Below, in pieces: positions 53,184 to 62,435 of a DNA stretch of 64,000 bases. The notes beneath the pieces were generated by a model, which did not search any database, was not told the DNA's origin, and saw only the letters and a list, made by a program, of their open reading frames with translations. The translations under genes and the position numbers were made by a program. Origin of the DNA: Verrucomicrobiaceae bacterium. Lineage in GTDB: Bacteria; Verrucomicrobiota; Verrucomicrobiia; Verrucomicrobiales; Verrucomicrobiaceae. The number at the start of each line of letters is the position of its first letter. The stretch's first letter is position 1. The stretch is taken from assembly GCA_016795365.1 (NCBI GenBank), contig JAEUHN010000051.1, positions 175,443 to 239,442 on the forward strand, in the 5' to 3' direction.

Positions 53184-56100
53184 ATGAACCGCCTTTTTGC
53201 CGTCTCTCTCTGCCTTGTAACTGCCATCGCTTCCCACGCCCAGGAACCTGAGGGCGCGGGCAAGTCGAAAGCTGTGGAGACCAAGGGCGACCTGAGCGCC
53301 ACGGCGTTCGCGAAGACAGGCATGACGGGCAGCAGCGTGGGCATCGCTTTGGACGATCAAGGCAATGCGTATGTGACCAACACGAACCGCCGCAACAATG
53401 GCGAGATCGACATCCGCAAGAACAAGACCTGGCTGCTCGAATCGCTGGCACTCACGAGCGCGGAGGACCGTCAGGCCTTGATCAAAAAGAACATGCCGGA
53501 CACCTGGAAAAACCTGGCGAAGTTCAAGGAGCAGATCATCAAGGTCAGCGACACCGACGGCGATGGCATCGGCGACAAGCGCACGGTCGTTTACGAGGGC
53601 TTCAACGAGCTGGGCAACGGCCTCGCGGCTGGTCTGCTGTGGCACGACGGCGCAATCTACGTGACCTGCATGCCGAGCCTCTACAAGCTCACGGACAAGA
53701 ACAAGGACGGCCTGTTTGAGACCAAGGAAGAACTCGTGCGCGGCATCGGCTACCACATTGGCTACGGCGGTCACGACATGCACGGGCCTACGCTCGGCAT
53801 GGATGGTCGCATCTACTGGAGCACGGGCGACAAGGGCATCAGCGTGAAGCTGAAAGACGGTCGCCACATCTATTATCCAGGGCAAGGCGGCGTGTTCCGC
53901 ATTGAGCCGGACGGCAGTGGCTTCGAGGTCTTCGCGCACGGGCTGCGCAATCCGCAGGAGCTGGCCTTCGATGAGTTCGGCAATCTCTTCACCGTGGATA
54001 ACGACGGCGACTTCGGCGACAAGGAGCGCCTGCACTACGTGGTCGAGGGCACGGACTCCGGCTGGCGGATGCACTACCAGTATCGCAGCGATCGCTCGTG
54101 GGCCGACACGATGGGCTACAATCCGTGGCTGGTGGACAATCTGTGGAAGGCACCCGAGGCAGGCATGTATCAGTCTGCGTATCTGACGCCGTCGCTGGCG
54201 AACTTCAGCGTCGGTCCCATCGGCCTCGAATACAATCCCGGCACCGCGTTGAGCGCGAAGTGGCAGCACACGTTCTTCCTCGCGGAGTCGAGCAAGGATG
54301 TGCAGGCCTTCCAAGTCGAAGCACAGGGCGCGGGCTTCAAGATGCTGGAGCCGCACGCGGTGCTCACGGGACCGTTCATCACGGGCTTGTTCTTCGGTCC
54401 CGATGGCGCGCTCTACGGTGCGGACTGGGGCAACAACGAATGGGCACCGCACATGAAGGGCGGCATCCTCAAGCTCGATGACAAGGACGCCACCAGCGAC
54501 TCGATCCGCGAGGAAGTGCGCAAGCTCATCAAGGACGGCATGAAGAAGCGCAGCACCAACGAGCTGGCCGAGTTGCTCGGCCACGCGGACCAGCGCGTGC
54601 GCTTGAAGGCGCAGTTCGAACTCGTGAAGCGCAACGACCTCGCGACGCTGACGACGGTCGCGCACGAAGGTCAGCCGCTGCTCGCGCGCGTTCATGCGAT
54701 CTGGGGCGTGGGTCAACTCGGGCGCAAGGACGTGAGCGCGATGAGTGGCATCGCCAAGCTGCTCGAAGACAAGGACTCCGAAGTGCGCGCTCAAACCGCG
54801 CGCATGATGAGCGATGCCAACGACAAGTCGGCCGCGAGTGCGATTGGCAAGCTCCTCGCCGATGAGTCTCCGCGCGTGCGTTCGCTCGCGGGCATTGCCT
54901 TGGCGAAGCTGGGCAGCGCCGAACAATTCGATGCGGCTGTGAAGCTCGCGGAGCAGAACAACGATGCCGATTTGTTCCTGCGTCACGCTGCCGCGATGGC
55001 GCTTAGCGGTGCCGGCAAAGGCAAGCTCGCAGAGCTGGCGAAGTATCCATCCAAAGCCGTGCGCATGGATGCCGTCGTAGCCGCGCGCATGATCAAGGAC
55101 ACTGGTGCGGAAGCCTTTCTGAATGACAGTGATCTCACCGTCGTCGGTGAAGCAGCGCGCGCGATTCACGATGATCTCTCGATCCCCGACGCGCTGCCCG
55201 CCTTGGCCAAGGTGATGGACAAGCCCGGCCTTACCGATGAAGCCATCCTGCGTCGCAGCATCAGCGCGAACATCCGCGTCGGTGGCGACGAAGCCGCGCA
55301 TCGCCTGATGGCTTACGCCTTGCGCAAGGAAGCACCCGCCGCGATGCGGGCGGAAGCGCTGGAGACGCTCGTGCTCTGGCCCAAGGGTCTTGCGTTCGAC
55401 CGCGTGATGGCCTTCCATCGCGCGCTGCCTGCCCGCGATGCCGCACCGGTGCGCGAGGACTTCGCGAAGGCGTTCGACACGCTCATTCTCGATGCCTCGC
55501 GCGATGTGCAGACCGCCACGGCCAAACTCGTGCGTGCTCTCGACTACAAGCCCGCGATCGAAAAGCTCACGCCCATGGCACTCGATACCAAGCTCGACGC
55601 CGACACCCGCGCGACCGCGCTGCAAACGCTCGCCGTCGCCCGTGCGCCGCGTGTGAAGGAAGCGATCGACTCGATGATCAACTCCGACGATCCCGCGCTG
55701 CGCGTGGCGGCGATCCAGGCGATGGTGGAGATCGAGCCGGCCAGTGCGGCAACCATGAAGGCGATTGATGAGGCGTTGAACCGGAAAGTGGTCGCGGAAC
55801 AACAACCGCTGTTTGCCATGCTCGGCACGATGCGCGGAGGTGAGGTGGAAAGAATCCTCGGACGCTGGATTGACCGACAAGTCAAAGGCGAGGCTGCTCC
55901 CGAGATCGCGCTGGATATTTACGAGGCCGTGAAGGCCACGAAATCGAAGAGCCTCAACAAAAAGCTCAGCGCCGTGGACTCCAGCTTGAAGAAGGTGAAG
56001 CATGGCGTGTGGAGCCTTGCGCTGAAAGGCGGCGACGCTGCCGAGGGCAAGGCCATTTTCTCCGGCAGCACCACCGCTGCCTGCATGCAGTGCCATCCTA

Positions 56101-56447
56101 CCGCGGCGGGTATGCCATCCGTTGGGCCCGACCTTTCGAAGGTCGCCACACGGCTTACACCCGAGCGTCTGCTGCGCGCTGTCATTGATCCCCAGGGCGA
56201 GATTGCCGAGGGCTACGGCCTCATCAGCGCCACGCTCAAAAATGGCAGCGTGGTCTCCGGCTTGCTGGCCAAGGAGACCGCCGACGAGATCGTGCTCCGT
56301 CTGCCCGCGACACCAATCACGAACAGCGTGAAGAAGGTGGACATCGCCACGCGCACCAAGTCGTCCAGCGCGATGCCCGTGATGACCTCGCTGCTGACCA
56401 AGATGGAGGTGCGCAACATCGTCGCCTACCTCCAGACGCTGAAGTGA
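53184..56447 (+). CDS. PVC-type membrane-bound dehydrogenase/heme-binding HEAT protein
   Basis: 1087 residues, signal peptide ending near ASHAQ. Residues about 30-430 are a Piru_Ver_Nterm-like beta-propeller of the PQQ/soluble-glucose-dehydrogenase type (IDIRKNKTWLLESLALTS, DTDGDGIGDKRTVVYEGFNELGNGLA, GGVFRIEPDGSGFEVFAHG, NPQELAFDEFGN). HEAT-like repeats follow (about 440-900, LARVHAIWGVGQLGRKDV). The C-terminus (about 940-1087) is a cytochrome-c-like TIGR02603-type domain with CMQCH. Such proteins are plentiful in the phylum; a carbohydrate- or alcohol-oxidising role is suspected but unproven. A 12-base gap separates it from convergent SPFH genes. Confidence 0.92.
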   Translation: MNRLFAVSLCLVTAIASHAQEPEGAGKSKAVETKGDLSATAFAKTGMTGSSVGIALDDQGNAYVTNTNRRNNGEIDIRKNKTWLLESLALTSAEDRQALIKKNMPDTWKNLAKFKEQIIKVSDTDGDGIGDKRTVVYEGFNELGNGLAAGLLWHDGAIYVTCMPSLYKLTDKNKDGLFETKEELVRGIGYHIGYGGHDMHGPTLGMDGRIYWSTGDKGISVKLKDGRHIYYPGQGGVFRIEPDGSGFEVFAHGLRNPQELAFDEFGNLFTVDNDGDFGDKERLHYVVEGTDSGWRMHYQYRSDRSWADTMGYNPWLVDNLWKAPEAGMYQSAYLTPSLANFSVGPIGLEYNPGTALSAKWQHTFFLAESSKDVQAFQVEAQGAGFKMLEPHAVLTGPFITGLFFGPDGALYGADWGNNEWAPHMKGGILKLDDKDATSDSIREEVRKLIKDGMKKRSTNELAELLGHADQRVRLKAQFELVKRNDLATLTTVAHEGQPLLARVHAIWGVGQLGRKDVSAMSGIAKLLEDKDSEVRAQTARMMSDANDKSAASAIGKLLADESPRVRSLAGIALAKLGSAEQFDAAVKLAEQNNDADLFLRHAAAMALSGAGKGKLAELAKYPSKAVRMDAVVAARMIKDTGAEAFLNDSDLTVVGEAARAIHDDLSIPDALPALAKVMDKPGLTDEAILRRSISANIRVGGDEAAHRLMAYALRKEAPAAMRAEALETLVLWPKGLAFDRVMAFHRALPARDAAPVREDFAKAFDTLILDASRDVQTATAKLVRALDYKPAIEKLTPMALDTKLDADTRATALQTLAVARAPRVKEAIDSMINSDDPALRVAAIQAMVEIEPASAATMKAIDEALNRKVVAEQQPLFAMLGTMRGGEVERILGRWIDRQVKGEAAPEIALDIYEAVKATKSKSLNKKLSAVDSSLKKVKHGVWSLALKGGDAAEGKAIFSGSTTAACMQCHPTAAGMPSVGPDLSKVATRLTPERLLRAVIDPQGEIAEGYGLISATLKNGSVVSGLLAKETADEIVLRLPATPITNSVKKVDIATRTKSSSAMPVMTSLLTKMEVRNIVAYLQTLK

Positions 56448-56459
56448 TCAACGTGCGGG

Positions 56460-57392
56460 CTATCGAATCGGTGGCGGGCGATCGCGACCTCCGGGAGATG
56501 CGGGCGCAGCCAGGAGGGAACTGAGCATCTCGTGACCTTCGGGAAGCAACGTGATCTTAGCGCCGCTTTCAGCCATCTTCTGAGCTTCGAGGATCTCAAA
56601 CATGCCTTGCGACACTTCGGCGTCCTGAGCCACGTATTGAAGCACCTCACCGACGATCTGAGGACGCACCGCAGCAGCCTTGGCGAACTCGACGGCCGCC
56701 TGGCGTTCCGCACTGCTGGTGATCACGCTCACTTGATTGACACCATCCTGCTTGATGGCTGAGGTCACCTGACGAAGACGATTCACCACCTTGCTTTCGA
56801 TCTGCTTGATCATGGCACTGTCGCGGAAGTGAACCTTGCGAATGTAAACGCTGCCGAGCTTGTAGCCCCACTCATGTGACTTGGGCGAGACTTCGTTGCG
56901 CACGATCTCGCTCATCGCATGGCGGTTCACTAGCATGGCCGCGAGCGGCATGTTGCTCAGGCAGCGCACGGTCGAATTGCTGACATTCGCCGAGATGGAG
57001 CCACGTGGGTCGGTGTTCTTGAACAGGAAGGCAACGGGATCACTGACAAACATCTCATGCCAGATGCCGATGCCCATCGGAGCACCTTCTTCGGAGTTCA
57101 CCGGCTGACTGCGCAGGTAAACTTGATCGAGGCGAAGATCGACCTCGTGGCACTTGCCCAGCCAGTTCACGAGGAAGGCGGACAGTCCCAGTTTGAATGG
57201 CAAAAGGTGCAGGCCAGGCTCGTCGATGGTGCCGATGACTTTGCCAAAAAGCACATAGACCTGACAGCGGCGCTCTTGCACCACAGTGTAAAGCCCGAGC
57301 AGGCGAGCAATACCAAGTAGCAGGGGCACGGCGATGGTGCATCCAATGAAGGTGCCAACAATAGCGAAGAGGAAGGATTGAAAGCTATTCAT
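56460..57392 (-). CDS. SPFH/Band 7 membrane protein (second of pair)
   Basis: 310 residues. One or two N-terminal helices (about 5-35) are followed by an SPFH/Band 7 domain: YVLFGKVIGTIDEPGLHLLPF, VDLRLDQVYLRSQPVNSEEG, RCLSNMPLAAMLVNRHAM and a coiled-coil-like tail with KQIESKVVNRLRQVTSAIKQ. The fold forms ring-like membrane scaffolds (prohibitin, HflK/C, flotillin). It lies 5 bases after its partner on the same strand, so they may form a hetero-oligomer. An HflK/HflC role is possible but no FtsH is nearby. Confidence 0.85.
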   Translation of the reverse strand: MNSFQSFLFAIVGTFIGCTIAVPLLLGIARLLGLYTVVQERRCQVYVLFGKVIGTIDEPGLHLLPFKLGLSAFLVNWLGKCHEVDLRLDQVYLRSQPVNSEEGAPMGIGIWHEMFVSDPVAFLFKNTDPRGSISANVSNSTVRCLSNMPLAAMLVNRHAMSEIVRNEVSPKSHEWGYKLGSVYIRKVHFRDSAMIKQIESKVVNRLRQVTSAIKQDGVNQVSVITSSAERQAAVEFAKAAAVRPQIVGEVLQYVAQDAEVSQGMFEILEAQKMAESGAKITLLPEGHEMLSSLLAAPASPGGRDRPPPIR

Positions 57393-57397
57393 GGCGA

Positions 57398-58387
57398 TTA
57401 GGAGTTCTTGGTTTCCACGAAGATTTGGGAGGCCTTATCAAAGAGCGACAGGCGGACATTGCGGACGTAAGCGCGAAGGGCACCGGACCCACGCTTCTTG
57501 AGTTCAAGCAACTGACCAGCGAGTCGCGCGAGCGGCTCCACCTCGGCCTGGGCTTTCAGGGTTTCAATCTCCACTGCGCGCTTGGACTGAACGATCTTCT
57601 GATCCGCTGTGGCCTGGGCAAGACTGATGTCTGAGGAGACCTGATTGTAGGCCGTGTTGATGGCGGCAAGGGCAGACTCGACTTCGGTCGGGGGATCAAT
57701 GCCTGTGATGAGCGAAGCATCAAGCACCATGCCATAGCGTGCTGCTGACGACTGGCACTCGCGATCCATGTGTTCATTGAGATCGCGAAGGTTCTTGCGG
57801 ATGTCATTGATCGAGATGCCGATCACCGAAGCCGAGTCTGGAGGTGTGCCTTCGGCAGGCGGAGCAGGTGGCGCTTCAAAGTTGGCAATGCGCTCACGCA
57901 GGACGCTGACGAAATAACCCATGACATGCGCGTAGGGATTGCGGACGCCGAAGATGAAGGCGTAGAGATTGCGCTCGGACACTCGGAAACGAATCTGCCC
58001 ATTCAGCCCCACGTCGAGCTGGTCCTTGGTCACAGCATCGAGCACCGTGCCTCCGCGATTGGCCGAAGCATCATCGGGGTCCCAGGCCATGTTCACGGTT
58101 CCGGTGGCGATGGATACTTTGTGCACCTTTTCCCACGGCCACTTGAAGTAGGGACCGCCGGGCGGAATCACACGCACCTGAGGGTAGCAGTAACGCGCCT
58201 TTTGATCAGGCGTGAGATGCTCCGCGATCGGATCATCCAGGGTGGTGAGATCACCGATGCGCTGAGCGCGACCAAAACTGGTCTTCACAGCACGTTCGTT
58301 TTGATTCACCGTGTAAAGCCCGGCAACGAGATAGCGCATCAAGAACCAGGCAACGAATCCAATAAAGCAACCAAGGGCAATGGTCAT
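57398..58387 (-). CDS. SPFH/Band 7 membrane protein (first of pair)
   Basis: 329 residues with an N-terminal helix (about 3-25) and an SPFH domain: LYTVNQNERAVKTSFGRAQ, PGGPYFKWPWEKVHKVSIATG, RFRVSERNLYAFIFGVRNPY and the helical tail DQKIVQSKRAVEIETLKAQAEVE. The motif ERAVKTSFGR matches prohibitin-like proteins; YFKWPWEK is a membrane-proximal block. It resembles HflK more than HflC by order, but assignment by eye is weak. First in a two-gene transcript. Confidence 0.85.
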   Translation of the reverse strand: MTIALGCFIGFVAWFLMRYLVAGLYTVNQNERAVKTSFGRAQRIGDLTTLDDPIAEHLTPDQKARYCYPQVRVIPPGGPYFKWPWEKVHKVSIATGTVNMAWDPDDASANRGGTVLDAVTKDQLDVGLNGQIRFRVSERNLYAFIFGVRNPYAHVMGYFVSVLRERIANFEAPPAPPAEGTPPDSASVIGISINDIRKNLRDLNEHMDRECQSSAARYGMVLDASLITGIDPPTEVESALAAINTAYNQVSSDISLAQATADQKIVQSKRAVEIETLKAQAEVEPLARLAGQLLELKKRGSGALRAYVRNVRLSLFDKASQIFVETKNS

Positions 58388-58462
58388 AGGCGGGAGTGAG
58401 TTCGCGGCGAGTCTGCCGCGTGCCTGCGACCTTGGGAAGTATAATTCCGCCGAAGTTTTGTC

Positions 58463-59362
58463 TCAGGAACAAATCAAACCCGAGCGCTCGCCCATCCAGG
58501 CATATACCTCGCGGCCCGCCTTGCCGTGCTCGATCAAATCTGCATCCCAGGCGATGCGTCCGGGCTCATAGATCGTGATCACACACGAGCCACCGAAGCG
58601 GAAGTAACCCTTCTCATCACCTTTGCGCACGGTTTGCGCCCCGGTGGTATGCACGATGGAGCCTACGCATGTCGCACCGATCTCAAGGTAACAAACATCG
58701 CCATGCGTCGTGGTGCTAAGGTGCGTGAGGGCACGTTTGTTTTCCCATAGAATGCTCGGGCGTTGCTTCAGCGCGATGGGGCTCACCGAATACAACGGGC
58801 CATGGATCAAGGAAGGTTCACGAGCGATGGCATCGCAGGGAAAGTGGAACCGATGATAGTCCACGGGGCAAAGGCGCGAGATGAGCATGGAGCCCCGCGC
58901 GAACTTATCCGCCTGCACACGATCTCCCAGCAGCGAGGCGAGCTCGAAGCGGATGCCTTTGATGAAGAACTCATCGCACGCGGCGATGCTCTCGATCAGC
59001 AGGTGTCGTCCATCGGCCGGAAACACCAGGCTCTCTGCGCTGCAGTCCACAGGCCGTGCGGAGGGCTTGAGTTTGCGATAAAAGAAGTCATTGAACGAGC
59101 CGTAGCTGGCCACGGGATCGGCGAACTGCGAGGCATCGAGTCCGTAGGTCTGAATGAAAGGCGCGATCTTCGCAGCGCTCGCCGGACTGTCCATGCGAGT
59201 GCCATACCAGTTCGAAAAGACGGCGCGCTTCACCAACGTGTGCAGGGCTGCTTTGCCCAATGGATTCTCATACACGAACCGAAGAAAGCCCTCGCCATAC
59301 ACGACCTCGGTTTCGATCTGGCCGGTGTGACGATTGAAGAAGGTGATGGGCTCGGAAGGCAT
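58463..59362 (-). CDS. psd: Phosphatidylserine decarboxylase
   Basis: Makes phosphatidylethanolamine from phosphatidylserine at the inner membrane. 299 residues from ATG 59362 (MPSEPITFFNRHTG); the longer frame to 59461 adds 33 poorly conserved residues. Key blocks are FNDFFYRKLKPSARP, VFPADGR, CPVDYHRFHFP and, near the C-terminus (about 250-258), YFRFGGSCV. FGGS is the self-cleavage site that makes the pyruvoyl Ser, seen in type-II (PSD-like) enzymes instead of LGST. Length fits the short type-II class. It is alone; psd is usually with pssA, which is not here. Confidence 0.93.
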   Translation of the reverse strand: MPSEPITFFNRHTGQIETEVVYGEGFLRFVYENPLGKAALHTLVKRAVFSNWYGTRMDSPASAAKIAPFIQTYGLDASQFADPVASYGSFNDFFYRKLKPSARPVDCSAESLVFPADGRHLLIESIAACDEFFIKGIRFELASLLGDRVQADKFARGSMLISRLCPVDYHRFHFPCDAIAREPSLIHGPLYSVSPIALKQRPSILWENKRALTHLSTTTHGDVCYLEIGATCVGSIVHTTGAQTVRKGDEKGYFRFGGSCVITIYEPGRIAWDADLIEHGKAGREVYAWMGERSGLICS

Positions 59363-59519
59363 GGCGTGGAGCCCGTTCTTTTGCCTGGATTGAGGGGAAT
59401 GGGAAAGCACTAAATCGAGTTTTGCACGTCGTGTTCTGGATCGAAACCCTGCTTGTTTCACGGGGTCGCGACTCTATGCTCGCGCTTCTCCATTCCTGCC
59501 GTCATTGCCTCCTCACTTC

Positions 59520-60839
59520 ATGAAGACATTCGCTCACAAGAAAAGCCTCGGTCAAAACTTCCTCCAGGACAAGGAGCTGTCCGCCTGGATCGCCGACCAG
59601 ATTCAGCCCGATCGCGCGCCCATCGTGGTGGAGATTGGCCCTGGGGACGGCGCATTGACCGAGCACCTGGTGGATCGTTCGGAGAAGCTCGTGCTGGTGG
59701 AGAAGGACAACATGCTGGCGGAGAACCTGGAGGAGCGCTTTTCTGATCGCGACAATGTCGAAGTCATGCGCCAGGACGCTACTCTGCTCGACATGCGCCC
59801 CTGGTATCGCCACGGCGATGTGCGAGTGATTGGTAATCTACCGTATTCGGTCGGTGGCCCCATCTTGAAGGCTGTTCTAACGCCACCCACGCCCATGACA
59901 CGCGGCGTTTTCATGCTGCAAAAGGAAGTTTGTCAGCGACTCAGCGCCAAGCTCGGTGGCCACGGCTATGGATCGCTCAGCCTCCTGGTTCAGCAGCACT
60001 GGCACGTGGAGATGATTCGCGTTGTGGGACCAGAAGTCTTCAAGCCTCGCCCCAAAGTGGACAGCGCCGTCATCCTCTGCACACCTCGTGATCCAGCATC
60101 GCTTCCTGTTTATGACGTAGCCCTGTTTCGTCGCCTGGTGAAGATGGGCTTCAGCCAGCGGCGCAAGCAACTCAAGAACCTCCTGCCCGACGAAATCCCG
60201 AATGGTGGATGGCCTGCTCTTGCCTCATCCCTCGGCGTGGACGTCATGGTGCGAGCCGAACAACTTTCTCTGGAGCAATGGGTGCAGATCGCCCGCTGGT
60301 TCGAAGGGCGCACCGACACGGATCGCGGCCAGAAGGCGTCCGAGATGTTCGACGTGGTCGATGAGAACAACGTCGTCATCGGCCAGAGACCGCGCGGTGA
60401 GGTCCATGCCCAAGGTTTGCGCCATCGCGCCGTGCACATCTTCGTCTTCGACAAGCGCGGCAATGTTTACCTCCAGAAGCGCAGTCATCTGAAAGACGCC
60501 CATCCGCGAGTTTGGGACAGCAGCGCCGCAGGCCACCTGGATGTGGGGGAAAGCTATGCCGCCTGCGCGATTCGCGAGCTGCACGAGGAGATCGGAGCCG
60601 TCGTCGAGACCACCACCAAGATCGCCGAGATCCCTGCCACGGAACGCACGGGCATGGAATTCGTCGAGCTTCATGCTGCGACCTACGACGGAGCGATCAA
60701 GTATGCCCCGGACGAGATCGAAGTGGGCCAATGGTTTAAGCCTGCCACCGTCACTGATTGGGTCAATGCCCGTCCTCAAGACTTCGCCACTGGCTTCATC
60801 GAGTGCTGGCGCGCATGGGAAGCCAACGCCAAGCCCTGA
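59520..60839 (+). CDS. ksgA: KsgA (16S rRNA dimethyladenosine transferase) fused to Nudix hydrolase domain
   Basis: 439 residues from ATG 59520. Residues about 1-265 are KsgA/RsmA: SLGQNFLQD, the SAM loop EIGPGDGALTEHL, IGNLPYSVGGPIL (NLPY motif IV) and C-terminal KMGFSQRRKQLKNLL; the enzyme dimethylates two adjacent adenosines in the 16S rRNA 3' helix. Residues about 280-439 are a Nudix domain with Nudix box GHLDVGESYAACAIRELHEE (G338 onward), i.e. G-x5-E-x7-RE-x2-EE, most like the YfcD/IPP-isomerase-like subgroup. The fusion is uninterrupted: no stop, no internal start at the junction (SEMFDVVDENNVV). KsgA alone is about 270 residues, so this is a true fused gene. Confidence 0.92.
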   Translation: MKTFAHKKSLGQNFLQDKELSAWIADQIQPDRAPIVVEIGPGDGALTEHLVDRSEKLVLVEKDNMLAENLEERFSDRDNVEVMRQDATLLDMRPWYRHGDVRVIGNLPYSVGGPILKAVLTPPTPMTRGVFMLQKEVCQRLSAKLGGHGYGSLSLLVQQHWHVEMIRVVGPEVFKPRPKVDSAVILCTPRDPASLPVYDVALFRRLVKMGFSQRRKQLKNLLPDEIPNGGWPALASSLGVDVMVRAEQLSLEQWVQIARWFEGRTDTDRGQKASEMFDVVDENNVVIGQRPRGEVHAQGLRHRAVHIFVFDKRGNVYLQKRSHLKDAHPRVWDSSAAGHLDVGESYAACAIRELHEEIGAVVETTTKIAEIPATERTGMEFVELHAATYDGAIKYAPDEIEVGQWFKPATVTDWVNARPQDFATGFIECWRAWEANAKP

Positions 60840-60850
60840 GCCGCACGATC

Positions 60851-61852
60851 ATGAAGCGAGTGTGTTGTTCCATCGTATTGGTGCTCATCACTGTGGTCCA
60901 CGCTCACAGCCAAGCCCCCGGCGTGCCGGTGTATCGCGAAGGCCCGGGTGCTCATCCTCAAGCCGCGACGAAGAAAGAGCTGCGCAAGCTGCGGCAAGAC
61001 AACGCCTTGCTGCCCATGAAATCCGTGGCCACACAGCTGTCACGAACGTCTTGCGACCTGACATTGCCAGCCGCTTCCACCGAGAAGCTCGGCTCTCGTG
61101 ACATCTGGAGCAAGGCACGCGCCGCGCACATTCGCATTGGCTGGCACTACCTGTGCAAGGAGTGTGACAAGTGGCACCTCGAACTCTCCGGCGGCTACGC
61201 GATCACGAAGGACTGCGTGGCCACCTGCGGCCATGTGATCAGTGTGGACGAGGAGGCGATGAAGGAGGGCTTTCTGGTGGCCGTCGATGAAGATGATCAT
61301 GCGATCCCTGTGATCGAAGTGCTGGCCTGCAACGCCGCCACGGACTCCGCGATCGTCCGGCTGAAGACCAACAAGCTACAACCCCTTGCCCTGGGCCGGG
61401 ATGTCGTTCCAGGCGATCCCGTTTATTGCTTCAGCGATCCATTGGACCGCCGTGGAGTCTTCACCAGCGGGATTGTGAATCGCTTCATGCAACGCCCCTT
61501 CCTTCGCCGCGAGGAGATGACGCCCGAACAAAAAGCGCATCCCGATCAGGTGCCTGTGCCGGTGTTCATTCAGGTCAGCGCCGATTGGGCTCCGGGCTCC
61601 AGTGGTTCTGCCGTCCTCGATCAGTGCGGCAATGCCATCGGTCACGTCTCCGAGGTGCAAACAGAACTGGATGACTCAGGCGATGATCTGCCCCCGATCG
61701 CGCCCGAAGTGCCGACAAACGAACCCGGAAAGCCAGCTGCCTCCGAGCCCGTTGGGCAGATTCCAGGCACGGTGATTGTGTTTCACGATGCCATCGCTGC
61801 CAGCAACGTCCTCGCCTTGATCAAGTCGCCGCGCCCCAAAGGGAAGCCTTGA
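60851..61852 (+). CDS. Exported trypsin-like serine peptidase
   Basis: 333 residues from ATG 60851, signal peptide about 1-20. The chymotrypsin-fold triad is plausible: His in VATCGHVI, Asp in ATDSAIVRLK and Ser in APGSSGSAVLD. Two Cys pairs (CKECD about residue 100, and Cys in CVATC) may be disulfides or a metal site. A Pro/Glu-rich C-terminal tail (about 285-333) has no clear domain. No PDZ domain is present, unlike DegP. Substrate and role unknown. It follows the KsgA-Nudix gene by 11 bases. Confidence 0.78.
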   Translation: MKRVCCSIVLVLITVVHAHSQAPGVPVYREGPGAHPQAATKKELRKLRQDNALLPMKSVATQLSRTSCDLTLPAASTEKLGSRDIWSKARAAHIRIGWHYLCKECDKWHLELSGGYAITKDCVATCGHVISVDEEAMKEGFLVAVDEDDHAIPVIEVLACNAATDSAIVRLKTNKLQPLALGRDVVPGDPVYCFSDPLDRRGVFTSGIVNRFMQRPFLRREEMTPEQKAHPDQVPVPVFIQVSADWAPGSSGSAVLDQCGNAIGHVSEVQTELDDSGDDLPPIAPEVPTNEPGKPAASEPVGQIPGTVIVFHDAIAASNVLALIKSPRPKGKP

Positions 61853-61919
61853 GCGCCTGATGAGCGGGCCCGCGTTTTTCTTGTCCAAAGTTCTGCCCGT
61901 TCCGACTATCATCTTCGTC

Positions 61920-62435
61920 ATGGCAGAGTCTGATCGCACCCAGGAATTCCTCGAACTTCTCACCCAGCACGATCGTGCCCTGGGTGTTTATGTTTACTCA
62001 CTCGTGCCACGCAGCGCCGATGCCGACGACATCCTGCAGCAGACCAAGATGATTCTGTGGCGTTGCTTCGATCAGTTCGAGCCGGGGACCCACTTCCTCG
62101 CCTGGGCGCGCAAGACGGCATTCCACCAGATCCTTACCTATCGGCGTCAAACGAAGCGCGAGCACCTGCCCTTGAGCGAGGAGACACTCGATGCCCTGCA
62201 CAACGAAGTCGCACGTCTCAGCGATTCTGGGAACGAACGTCGCGAAGCCCTGCGGACCTGCCTCTCGAAGCTGCCCAAGGAACATCGGCAACTCGTCATG
62301 CTGCGCTACTTCGAAGACATGGAGATCGATGGAATCGCGGAGCAAGTTCGCAGCACGGTGGCAGCGGTGTATCGGGCGCTCAGCCGGGTGCGATTCACCC
62401 TCCTCGAATGCATTCAAAAGGAGGCGCGTGCGTGA
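61920..62435 (+). CDS. ECF sigma factor (Rhodopirellula/Verrucomicrobium type)
   Basis: 171 residues from ATG 61920. Region 2: RALGVYVYSLVPRSADADDILQQT with WRCFDQFEPGTHFLAWARK, and region 4: LPKEHRQLVMLRYFEDMEIDGIAEQ followed by VYRALSRVRFTLLECI. It matches the sigma-70-like group of the phylum. Its TGA (62433-62435) overlaps the next start, an ATGA coupling, so the FecR-like protein downstream is the likely anti-sigma or regulator partner. Confidence 0.9.
   Translation: MAESDRTQEFLELLTQHDRALGVYVYSLVPRSADADDILQQTKMILWRCFDQFEPGTHFLAWARKTAFHQILTYRRQTKREHLPLSEETLDALHNEVARLSDSGNERREALRTCLSKLPKEHRQLVMLRYFEDMEIDGIAEQVRSTVAAVYRALSRVRFTLLECIQKEARA

Noticed and set aside
53169..56096. 975-codon open frame on the minus strand
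   Set aside because: Antisense to the heme-binding HEAT protein, with composition typical of an antisense frame and no domain.
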